Source: Erythrobacter litoralis HTCC2594
GTDB taxonomy: Bacteria > Pseudomonadota > Alphaproteobacteria > Sphingomonadales > Sphingomonadaceae
DNA: 64,000 nt
Assembly (NCBI RefSeq): GCF_000013005.1
Contig: NC_007722.1
Span: forward strand, 749,501-813,500
Direction of reading: 5' to 3'
The translations under genes were made by a program, and so were the position numbers. The notes beneath the pieces are model-generated. The model did not search any database, had not been told where the DNA came from, and saw nothing but the letters and a program-made list of their open reading frames with translations. This document shows positions 1 through 7,294 of the stretch, piece by piece (the stretch's first letter is position 1; each line of letters starts with the position of its first letter).

Positions 1-410
1 CGAGAGATCGCCGCGCGGCGTCGCTCACCGCCACTGGCGCCTTCCGCAGATGTGGTCATATCGATGCCGAGCTGCCCGGCAATCGACTCGACCTCGTGCT
101 GCTGCGGCGCGTTCTCGCCAGCCAACGCCCAGTCCATCAGCGTCGCGTGCCCGGCAAAATCCGGATCCTGTTCCAGCACCACGATGCGCGTGCCCTGCTT
201 GACTTTTCGCTGTCCGCGATCGGCTTCGATCTGGTCACTGATCAGGCGGAACAGCGTGGTCTTGCCCGCGCCGTTGCGGCCGATCAGCGCCAGCCGGTCA
301 CGCGGACCGATATGAAGGTCGATGTCCTCGCGGTCAGGGCCGCCCAGCAGCCAGCGCCCGCCCTGTTGCAGTCCGAGACCTTCCCAACTCAAGATCGGTG
401 GCTGTGCCAT
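1..410 (-). CDS. ABC-F family ATPase, N-terminal part (C-terminus outside window)
   Basis: N-terminal 136 residues of a soluble ABC-F type ATP-binding protein; the rest lies beyond the left edge of the window. Walker A GRNGAGKT is at residues 44-51 and the ABC signature SGGERRRAA begins near residue 126. No membrane segment is visible. Family knowledge: ABC-F proteins (Uup, EttA and relatives) are tandem-ATPase proteins acting on ribosomes rather than transporters. A Uup-like protein is the most likely identity, but the second ATPase domain that would settle this is not in view. The ATG start directly precedes the first beta strand, as expected for the family. Confidence 0.85.
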   Translation of the reverse strand, partial: MAQPPILSWEGLGLQQGGRWLLGGPDREDIDLHIGPRDRLALIGRNGAGKTTLFRLISDQIEADRGQRKVKQGTRIVVLEQDPDFAGHATLMDWALAGENAPQQHEVESIAGQLGIDMTTSAEGASGGERRRAAIS

Positions 411-461
411 AGGCGGCGGCAGGTAGGCGAGGGCGCGCGCGCCCGCAAGCGAGCAATAGGG

Positions 462-2015
462 CTAGCGAGCGGCTTTCTGCGCCTCGACCATTTGCGCGAC
501 ATCGGCAAGCAGGGCCCTGGCATCGAAGACGATCCCGTCCTTGATCGTCCAGCGCACCCCGCCGACCGTCTCGAGCTGGTTGGTCTCGCGGTTCAGGCGG
601 CGATGGCCTGTGCCGTAAAGCACTTTGAGGTTTTCCAGCGGGTTGCCGTCCACAATCGCCAAGTCCGCCAGCATGCCTTCGCGGATCATGCCGAAGGGTG
701 GCGCACTGCCTTTCGGATCATAGATTTCGCGTGCGCCATTGATGGTGGCGGCCTGGATCACTTCCATCGGCGTCAGCCCCGCTTCGCGCAGCATTTCCAG
801 TTCGGCGACATAGGCGAAACCCCAGGTCTGGTAGATATAGCCCGGGTCCGACCCGGCAGTTACGCGGCCACCCTTGTTCTTGAAATCGCGGGTGAGGGCG
901 AACCACTTGGCGTAGAAGCGCTTCCAGGCCGCTTCGTCCTCGCTGGTCCAGTCATGGTAGTAACTGCCGTGATTGGTCAGGCTCGGCTCGTAGAAGTTCA
1001 TAAGCGAGGGCAGGGTGTAGCGCTCGTGCCATTCCAGCGTTCGTGCGCGCATCACATCACGGCTGGCGGCATAGATGTTGAAAGTGGGGCTGAGAGTGAC
1101 GCCATTCTCGACGAGGAAGTCGATATATTCGTCCCACTTCTCGCTGCCCGGCTCGACCGCCTGCGCTTCCAGCCGCGCGACCCACGCGAAACGCGATTGC
1201 TCGTCGAGGTAGTTGTAGTCCGCCGGGTAATCCGGCGTCGAACGGTCATCGAGGAGACTTTCCATATGTCCGTAGAAATGGGTTATGCCGTCCAAGCCCA
1301 GTTCCACCGCCTTGCGGGCATTGACTTGCGCCACGCCGCGCTGGCCGAGATGGGCGACCGTGCCCAGGCCCTGCTGTTCGGCCTCGTCGAGGATTGCGGC
1401 GAGAGTTGCCGGGTCTTCGCTGTTGAAGAACTTGATCCCGTCATAGCCCTGAGCCTTCGCCCAGCGCGTCCAGGCGCGGCCTTGCGCGGGGGTCTGCACA
1501 GCTCCGCTGGTCCAGGAGCCGCCGGGGACCGTGTAGGCGAACAGGCGCGGCGCGGTGATGGTATTCGCGGCGCTGCGGCGCTTCTGGTCGAGCGAGGGAT
1601 CGTCGGGCCCGAAGCCGAAGCCCACGCCGCGTACGCTGGTCACGCCATGGGCGAGCCATAGTTTGAAGCCGTAGGAGGGCTGCGGGGCCTTGTCCGGGTC
1701 GCCATTATGGCCATGCACGTCGACCATGCCCGGCATCACAAACATGCCGGTGGCATCGATGGTGCGATCCGCAGAGAGATTGGCGCCCCCGCGCGCGATC
1801 CGCGCGATCCGGTTGCCCTCGACGAGGATGTCGACCGGGCCTTCGGGCGGTGCGCCGCTGCCGTCTATCATGGTCGCGCCTTTGATCAGCAGCGAGCCAT
1901 ACGGCCCCTGTCCCTCGCCCACCGGGCGATCCGGCACGCGCTCCATGCCCTGGGCAAACGCCGGAGCGGCCAGCGCGGCCAGCATGGCGAGACAGATCGA
2001 TTTCAAGATACGCAT
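462..2015 (-). CDS. Exported metal-dependent amidohydrolase
   Basis: A 517-residue amidohydrolase-superfamily enzyme with a signal peptide (residues 1-21, ending AFA-Q), so it probably acts in the periplasm. The metal-binding HGH motif of the TIM barrel is at residues 101-103 (VDVHGH). Further expected ligands are the histidines in TVAHLG and ITHFYGH and the aspartate in TAGSDPG. The C-terminal strand region ADLAIVDGNPLEN is typical of imidazolonepropionase-like and peptidase-type members. Substrate is not predictable: exported sphingomonad members of this family act on dipeptides, ochratoxin-like amides or lactones. It stands alone, divergent from the following SIMPL gene. Confidence 0.85.
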   Translation of the reverse strand: MRILKSICLAMLAALAAPAFAQGMERVPDRPVGEGQGPYGSLLIKGATMIDGSGAPPEGPVDILVEGNRIARIARGGANLSADRTIDATGMFVMPGMVDVHGHNGDPDKAPQPSYGFKLWLAHGVTSVRGVGFGFGPDDPSLDQKRRSAANTITAPRLFAYTVPGGSWTSGAVQTPAQGRAWTRWAKAQGYDGIKFFNSEDPATLAAILDEAEQQGLGTVAHLGQRGVAQVNARKAVELGLDGITHFYGHMESLLDDRSTPDYPADYNYLDEQSRFAWVARLEAQAVEPGSEKWDEYIDFLVENGVTLSPTFNIYAASRDVMRARTLEWHERYTLPSLMNFYEPSLTNHGSYYHDWTSEDEAAWKRFYAKWFALTRDFKNKGGRVTAGSDPGYIYQTWGFAYVAELEMLREAGLTPMEVIQAATINGAREIYDPKGSAPPFGMIREGMLADLAIVDGNPLENLKVLYGTGHRRLNRETNQLETVGGVRWTIKDGIVFDARALLADVAQMVEAQKAAR

Positions 2016-2128
2016 GGATGTTCCCCTGTTGGAACCATGCCTAGCTTTCCGCTTTGCTATTGCAAGCAGCCGGTTAAGCCGCGCTTCATTGCGCGGGTTG
2101 GAAGCTGCATCGGGACAGGAGTAAAATC

Positions 2129-2866
2129 ATGCGCGCACTGACCTTTTCTCTCGCCGCGGCGCTGGCAGCGGCACCATTTGCGGCTGGCCCCGCATCGGCG
2201 GCCGAAGTATCCATTACGGCAACCAATCCTGTGGTCGAACTCAGCATTTACGAGGAAGTCGAGGTCGAACCCGACATTGTGACGATCGGGGCGGGCGTGA
2301 CCACCCAGGCCCCTACGGCCGTGGAAGCGCTGCGGCGCAACTCGGCAGAGATGCGGCGGGTCATTGACCTGCTGAAAGCGCTCGGCATCCAGTCACGCGA
2401 TATCCAGACCTCGCGGATCGGCCTCAACGCGCAATACGATTACAATCGCACCACCCAGCAGCAGGTCTTCCGCGCCTACCAGGCGACCAATCGCGTCAGC
2501 GTGAAGCTGCGCGAGATTCAGCGGGCGGGCGAAGTGCTCGACGCGCTGGTCAGTGCCGGAGCGACCGACATCTTCGGGCCCAATTTTTCGATCGAGGACG
2601 ATACCGAAGCGAAGGCTGTGGCACGCGAACGTGCGCTCGAGCGCGGGAAGGCGCAGGCCGAGCAATATGCCCGCTTCGCCGGCTATTCGGGCGTCCGGCT
2701 GCTGCAGGTTGCCGAAGCCATTCGCGGGCCGGGTGGTCCGATCGCGCGGGATCAGATCATGGTTACGGCAGCGCGGGCCGAGGCCGCCGCGCCGCCACCC
2801 CCGATCGAACCGGGCCTGGTCGGCACCGGGGTCAACCTGCAACTGACCTTCGAGATGGTCCGTTAA
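2129..2866 (+). CDS. SIMPL domain protein (DUF541), periplasmic
   Basis: A 245-residue exported protein. The signal peptide spans about residues 1-25 (cleavage after ASA). The SIMPL/DUF541 fold follows, recognisable by the early strand pattern VEVEPDIVTIGAGV, the helix TAVEALRRNSAEMRRVIDLL, and the middle strands IQTSRIGLNAQYDY. The family forms oligomeric periplasmic or outer-membrane-associated proteins of poorly known role, linked to oxidative stress in some bacteria. The C-terminus carries a short proline stretch (APPPP) before the last strand. A good ribosome site (GGAG-like, GACAGGAG) precedes the ATG. The gene appears monocistronic. Confidence 0.85.
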   Translation: MRALTFSLAAALAAAPFAAGPASAAEVSITATNPVVELSIYEEVEVEPDIVTIGAGVTTQAPTAVEALRRNSAEMRRVIDLLKALGIQSRDIQTSRIGLNAQYDYNRTTQQQVFRAYQATNRVSVKLREIQRAGEVLDALVSAGATDIFGPNFSIEDDTEAKAVARERALERGKAQAEQYARFAGYSGVRLLQVAEAIRGPGGPIARDQIMVTAARAEAAAPPPPIEPGLVGTGVNLQLTFEMVR

Positions 2867-2948
2867 CGACCGCGCAATCACCCTGAATGCAGCGACCCCG
2901 CAATATTCACAGCTTGTTCAATGGCGCCGCGCTAGGCATTCGAGCATC

Positions 2949-3251
2949 ATGAAACAGGTCCTTTCAGCAGCTTTGGGTATGGCGCTTGTCGCTTGCGGCC
3001 TTGCCGTGCCTGCCTCCGCGCAACAGCGTTCCCCGCAGGGTGAAGTGCGCAAGGAGATGCAGGCGGGCAACGTTTTGCCGCTGCGGGAGATCGAAAAGCG
3101 CGTGCTGCCTTCGATGCGCGGAGCTGAATATCTGGGCCCCGCCTATGATTCGGCTGCCATGGCCTATCGCCTCAAATTCATTCGCGATGGCCGCGTGTTG
3201 TTCGTCGATGTCGATGCACGCACTGGCAAAATTCTCCGGCGGACGCGCTGA
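2949..3251 (+). CDS. Small exported PepSY-domain protein
   Basis: A 100-residue protein with a signal peptide (residues 1-24, ending ASA-Q) and one short PepSY-like domain: helix LREIEKRVLP, then strands AYRLKFIRDGRVLFVDVDARTG. PepSY domains are extracytoplasmic and are thought to bind or inhibit peptidases or act as sensor partners. It lies about 70 bases upstream of the response regulator gene on the same strand. PepSY proteins next to two-component systems are common in alphaproteobacteria, so it is probably an accessory sensor or target of that system. This functional link is inference from position. Confidence 0.75.
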   Translation: MKQVLSAALGMALVACGLAVPASAQQRSPQGEVRKEMQAGNVLPLREIEKRVLPSMRGAEYLGPAYDSAAMAYRLKFIRDGRVLFVDVDARTGKILRRTR

Positions 3252-3322
3252 CCGCTTCCCATTGACGCGATCCCACCAAACGCGCCAATAGGCGAGCGAA
3301 CTCAACGGGGACCCGAATTTCT

Positions 3323-4000
3323 ATGCGCATCCTGATTGTCGAGGACGAACCGACGCTGGGCCAGCAGCTCAAGAGTACGCTGGAGCAGAACGGTTATGCC
3401 GTGGACTTGTCGACCGATGGCGAGGACGGCCACTTTCTCGGTAGCACCGAAGATTACGATGCCGTGATTCTCGACCTTGGCCTGCCGGAGATCGACGGGC
3501 TGACCGTACTCGGCATGTGGCGCAAGGAAGGCCGCGACTTTCCGGTCCTGGTGCTAACGGCGCGCGACAGCTGGTCGGACAAGGTGGCAGGTCTCGACGC
3601 GGGGGCCGACGATTATCTCGCCAAACCGTTCCAGACCGAGGAATTGATCGCGCGGCTACGCGCTTTGATCCGCCGCGCTTCGGGCAACACGTCCAGCGAG
3701 CTGACCGCCGGCGATGTCCGGCTGGACACCCGTTCGGGCCGCGTTTCGCTAAAGGGCGAGCCGGTCAAGCTGACGGCGCAAGAATACAAGCTGCTGAGCT
3801 ATCTGATGCACCACAAGGGCAAGGTGGTCAGCCGTACCGAACTGATCGAGCATATCTACGATCAGGATTTCGACCGCGATTCCAATACGATCGAGGTTTT
3901 TGTAACGCGCATCCGCAAGAAATTGGGCGCAGAAGTGATTACGACGATCCGTGGACTCGGCTACAGCCTCGACGACCCGGCCGACGCGCCGCGGGCCTGA
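3323..4000 (+). CDS. OmpR/PhoP-family response regulator
   Basis: A 225-residue transcriptional regulator with an N-terminal receiver domain and a C-terminal winged-helix DNA-binding domain. The acidic pair is E7/D8, the phospho-acceptor is D51 (ILDLGLP), the signalling Thr is in LTARD and the conserved Lys in DDYLAKPF. The winged helix starts near residue 128 and ends with the recognition segment TIEVFVTRIRKKLG and the wing TTIRGLGY. Its partner kinase follows immediately and a PepSY protein precedes it. The organisation resembles PhoPQ/QseBC-type systems, but the signal cannot be read from sequence. Confidence 0.92.
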   Translation: MRILIVEDEPTLGQQLKSTLEQNGYAVDLSTDGEDGHFLGSTEDYDAVILDLGLPEIDGLTVLGMWRKEGRDFPVLVLTARDSWSDKVAGLDAGADDYLAKPFQTEELIARLRALIRRASGNTSSELTAGDVRLDTRSGRVSLKGEPVKLTAQEYKLLSYLMHHKGKVVSRTELIEHIYDQDFDRDSNTIEVFVTRIRKKLGAEVITTIRGLGYSLDDPADAPRA

Positions 4001-4034
4001 CGACGCGTCCGATGCCGCACTCGAAGAGGGCGCG

Positions 4035-5447
4035 GTGACTGGCGCGCCGGATACGGGCGACGCCGCGCATCCGCTGACGCCAGAGGAGCAGGCGGAGGCT
4101 CCACACACCGGCAGTCTTGCGCGCCGGATGATGCTGATTTCGGCGGCATGGATCCTGGTACTGCTGCTTGGCGGAGGCATCGCCCTCGATCGCACCCTCA
4201 CCAATCTGGTCGAGCGCAATTTCGACGAGCAGCTCGAATATGTGCAAACGGCGCTGCTCTCATCGGCAGAGATCGGCCCGGATGGAGAAGTTCTTTTGTA
4301 TCGTGCGCTGGGCGACCAGCGCTTTCTCGAGCCAAACAGCGGCGTCTATTGGCAGATCAGCGGGGAGGGGCACGAACCCTTCCCGAGTCGCAGCCTGTGG
4401 GATCGCAGCCTGCAGGTGCAGGGCGATCACATCGACGACGATCCCCACTATTACGACAGCAACCAGTTTGCCGACGAGCCGCTGAGGGTTGTCGAACGCT
4501 CGGTGATCCTGCCGGGAAGCGACACACGGTGGACCTTTACCGTCGCCTCTGCGCGCGACGAACTCGACGCGCAGATCACGCGAATTCGTTCGATATTGTT
4601 CTGGAGCTTTGTCGTGCTGGCCGTCGGCCTGCTCGTGCTGGCGGCGCTGCAAAGCTATTACGGTTTGCGTCCGCTGCGGCGAGTACGGCTGGCCATCCAG
4701 CGCATCCGTTCGACCGGGCGCAACCGTGTGACCGATCCGCTGCCGCTGGAAGTCCAGCCGCTGGTCGAAGAACTCAACGCATTGCTGGAGCATTCGGAGA
4801 AACAGGCGGAGGAGGCGCGGACCCATGCCGGCAACCTCGCCCATGCGCTCAAGACCCCGCTGACGGTGCTCACCAACGCCGCCACGGCCCAATCGCCCGA
4901 TCTCAGTACCGCCGTGATGCGCGAGACGCGCACGATGCAGCGCCATGTCGATCACCACCTGGCGCGCGCCCGCGCGGTCGGGCGGCGGGCGGTCGGCCAT
5001 GCGCGCACATCGGTGTGGCAGAGCGCGCAAGCGGTGCAGCGTGCGGTCGAGCGGCTTTATCCGGACAGCCGTTTCGACATCGACGGCAACAAGGAAGTCG
5101 AGGTCGCGATAGAGCGGCAGGATCTCGACGAAATACTCGGCAATCTCATCGAGAATGCAGCCAAGTACGGCGGCGGTACGGTATTCGTCACGATCGATGC
5201 CGAACCTGCGGTCGAAGCGTGCGTCATCTGGGTCGAAGACGATGGAACAGGCATTCCCGAAGACGAGCGCGATCGCATCTTCGATCGCGGTGTGCGGCTC
5301 GACACGGGCAAGCCGGGTACCGGCCTCGGCCTCGCTATCGTGCGCGATGTTGCAGAGATTTACGGCGGCGGTGTCGATCTGGCGGAAAGCGAAGACCTGG
5401 GCGGGCTGCTCGTGCGATTATCTCTCCCGCGCGCGGGCCAAGTTTAG
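4035..5447 (+). CDS. Two-component sensor histidine kinase
   Basis: An inner-membrane sensor kinase. There are two membrane segments (MMLISAAWILVLLLGG and ILFWSFVVLAVGLLVLAAL) around a periplasmic sensor region of about 130 residues, then a HAMP-like linker. The phospho-accepting His lies in NLAHALKTPL, residue 270 from the start used here. It is followed by the N box NLIENAAKYG, G1 VEDDGTGIP and G2 GTGLGLAIV. The GTG start used here has AAGAGGG four bases upstream and begins 35 bases after the regulator stop. A longer frame opens at a GTG at 3951 but would overlap the regulator by 50 bases, so the shorter start is preferred. The proline-rich acidic N-terminus before the first membrane segment is unusual. 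Confidence 0.88.
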   Translation: MTGAPDTGDAAHPLTPEEQAEAPHTGSLARRMMLISAAWILVLLLGGGIALDRTLTNLVERNFDEQLEYVQTALLSSAEIGPDGEVLLYRALGDQRFLEPNSGVYWQISGEGHEPFPSRSLWDRSLQVQGDHIDDDPHYYDSNQFADEPLRVVERSVILPGSDTRWTFTVASARDELDAQITRIRSILFWSFVVLAVGLLVLAALQSYYGLRPLRRVRLAIQRIRSTGRNRVTDPLPLEVQPLVEELNALLEHSEKQAEEARTHAGNLAHALKTPLTVLTNAATAQSPDLSTAVMRETRTMQRHVDHHLARARAVGRRAVGHARTSVWQSAQAVQRAVERLYPDSRFDIDGNKEVEVAIERQDLDEILGNLIENAAKYGGGTVFVTIDAEPAVEACVIWVEDDGTGIPEDERDRIFDRGVRLDTGKPGTGLGLAIVRDVAEIYGGGVDLAESEDLGGLLVRLSLPRAGQV

Positions 5448-5467
5448 GATTTTCAGACGAACAAAGA

Positions 5468-5493
5468 AAAGGGGCCGGAAAACCGGCCCCTTT
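5468..5493. terminator. Bidirectional intrinsic terminator
   Basis: Perfect 8-bp GC stem (GGGGCCGG / CCGGCCCC) with an AAAA loop, flanked by A-run on the left and T-run on the right. It sits between the convergent ends of the kinase gene and the small secreted protein gene, so it can serve both strands. Confidence 0.85.
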
Positions 5494-5513
5494 GAACTTC
5501 GAGTTAGCCTCGC

Positions 5514-5729
5514 TTACGGGCTGGTCGGACGTTCGTCGCCAGCAGCAACACCGATCACGAGAGCCAGCACAGCGAACGCTGCGAGGACGGCACCAGCAGT
5601 GCCCGCACCGCCATTTTCGCTAGCTTCCGAAACCGGAGCAGCAATGCGGCTTACGTCTGCCTGGGCAGCAATCGGAGCGGCAGCCAGGGTTACGGCTGCA
5701 GCGGCGGCGGCAATCTTGCCAAACTTCAT
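5514..5729 (-). CDS. Small secreted protein with C-terminal hydrophobic segment
   Basis: A 71-residue protein: signal peptide (MKFGKIAAAAAAVTLAAAP..., cleavage probably after AQA), a short polar linker (VSEASENGGAG), a second hydrophobic stretch (AVLAAFAVLALVIGVAAG) and a short charged tail ending DERPTSP. The ATG used has GGAGAA seven bases upstream; the frame stays open further 5' but without a ribosome site. Small exported proteins of this design are frequent in sphingomonads, but I know no assigned function. It is transcribed alone and ends at a shared terminator. Confidence 0.7.
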   Translation of the reverse strand: MKFGKIAAAAAAVTLAAAPIAAQADVSRIAAPVSEASENGGAGTAGAVLAAFAVLALVIGVAAGDERPTSP

Positions 5730-5875
5730 TTTTATTCTCCGTCCAATCCAAATACGGTTGACGGGTGATCTAGAGGACCATGGCGATTGACGCAACAAAC
5801 GATTCCGCGCGCTATCCGACTGCGGTGCATGTGAGGCATAAAAAACACAGTCCGGTATTTGAAAGCATCAAAAAT

Positions 5876-6205
5876 TCAGCGGCTTCGCGCCTTCTCGTGG
5901 TGCCGAATGACCTCGTCGATGATGAAGCGCAGGAATTTCTCGCTGAATTCGGGATCGAGTTGTGCTTCTTCCGCAAGCGCTCGCAAGCGGGCTATCTGAT
6001 TCTGCTCGCGACCGGGATCGGCCGGCGGAAGCGAGGTCTTTGCCTTGTATTCCCCGACGGCCTGCGTGATGCGAAACCGCTCGGCAAGAATATGGATGAG
6101 CGCGGCATCGATATTGTCGATCGAGCGACGATAGCCCGCAAGGACGGGATCGCCTTCATCAGGCGCTGAGTGCGTGTCTCCCGTCCGGTCGGTCGATTCA
6201 TTCAT
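5876..6205 (-). CDS. Chorismate mutase (AroQ type)
   Basis: A 109-residue all-helical AroQ-class chorismate mutase that would convert chorismate to prephenate, the first step toward phenylalanine and tyrosine. The signature is the first long helix YRRSIDNIDAALIHILAERF, with the active-site Arg, followed by GEYKA with the conserved Lys and the C-terminal helix FIIDEVIRHHE. Length fits a monofunctional enzyme rather than a fusion with prephenate dehydratase. There is no signal peptide, so it is cytoplasmic. It is divergent from the polyprenyl synthase gene, with about 65 bases between starts. Confidence 0.88.
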   Translation of the reverse strand: MNESTDRTGDTHSAPDEGDPVLAGYRRSIDNIDAALIHILAERFRITQAVGEYKAKTSLPPADPGREQNQIARLRALAEEAQLDPEFSEKFLRFIIDEVIRHHEKARSR

Positions 6206-6271
6206 GCACGAAAGGCTAGCACCAAATGACCGCTTGCCAAGTCAATGAGCGCACAGCATGGGAAACCAGCG

Positions 6272-7294
6272 ATGACTGCCGACATCATTCCTATCAGGTC
6301 TAACGGGGACGATGCTCCGCCCACCATCGAGCCGATGCTGCAACTGACGGCGTCGGGAATGAATGCGGTCAACACCGTGATACTCGACCGCATGCAAAGC
6401 GAGATCCCGCTGATTCCGCGCCTTGCCGGGCACCTGATCTCCGGGGGCGGCAAACGCTTGCGGCCGATGTTGACGCTCGCGGGGGCCGAACTGGTCGGAT
6501 ACCAGGGCTCGCGGCATCACAAACTCGCCGCTGCGGTCGAATTCATTCACACGGCCACGCTGCTGCATGACGACGTCGTCGACGGGTCGGAGATGCGGCG
6601 CGGCAAGGCGGCGGCGAATATCATATTCGGCAATCCGGCGACGGTACTCGTCGGAGATTTCCTGTTCAGTCGCGCCTTCGAACTCATGACCGAAGACGGC
6701 AGCCTGCGGGTTCTCAAAATCCTTTCCAATGCCAGCGCGGTCATTGCCGAAGGCGAGGTTGCGCAGCTCAGCGCCCAGCGCAAGCTGGAGACGAGCGAGG
6801 AGCGCTATCTCGACATCATCGGCGCCAAAACCGCCGCCCTGTTCGCAGCAGCGAGCCGTATCTCCGCCGTGGTGGCCGAATGCGACGATTCGCACGAGCG
6901 CGCGCTCGACGATTACGGGCGCAATCTGGGTGTCGCGTTCCAGCTTGTCGATGACGCGATCGATTACGATTCCGATGCCGCCGAAATGGGCAAGGACCAG
7001 GGCGACGATTTCCGCGAAGGCAAGATGACCCTGCCGGTCATTCTCGCCTATGCCCGCGGGAACGAGGACGAGCGGGCTTTCTGGAAAGACGCGATCGGTG
7101 GCCACCGGGCGTCCGACGCGGACCTTGCACACGCCATCACGCTTATCGGTCGGCACAATGCCCTAGAGGACACGCGCACGCGCGCCCGCCACTTCGCCCG
7201 GCGAGCGATCGATGCGATCTCGATCTTCCCGGACAGCAAGGCCCGGCAGGCAATGGCGGAAGCGGCCCTGTTCGCTGTCGCTCGCGGCTATTGA
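6272..7294 (+). CDS. ispB: Long-chain polyprenyl diphosphate synthase
   Basis: A trans-prenyltransferase that would build the ubiquinone side chain (octaprenyl/decaprenyl class) from IPP and an allylic primer. The first aspartate-rich motif HDDVVD is near residue 100, followed by RRGK; the second, LVDDAIDYD, is near residue 227. GGGKRLRPML near residue 58 binds IPP. The start used is an internal ATG (MTADIIPIRS); an ATG 27 bases upstream is an alternative. Chain length cannot be read reliably from sequence, so the ispB symbol is by family only. The stop codon overlaps the start of hrpB. Confidence 0.88.
   Translation: MTADIIPIRSNGDDAPPTIEPMLQLTASGMNAVNTVILDRMQSEIPLIPRLAGHLISGGGKRLRPMLTLAGAELVGYQGSRHHKLAAAVEFIHTATLLHDDVVDGSEMRRGKAAANIIFGNPATVLVGDFLFSRAFELMTEDGSLRVLKILSNASAVIAEGEVAQLSAQRKLETSEERYLDIIGAKTAALFAAASRISAVVAECDDSHERALDDYGRNLGVAFQLVDDAIDYDSDAAEMGKDQGDDFREGKMTLPVILAYARGNEDERAFWKDAIGGHRASDADLAHAITLIGRHNALEDTRTRARHFARRAIDAISIFPDSKARQAMAEAALFAVARGY

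Noticed and set aside
96..1661. 521-codon open frame on the plus strand
   Set aside because: Antisense shadow of the amidohydrolase; the amidohydrolase has a signal peptide and metal motif, this has neither.
4148..5623. 491-codon frame within the histidine kinase gene
   Set aside because: Low-complexity Arg/Ala-rich translation in a shifted frame of the kinase.
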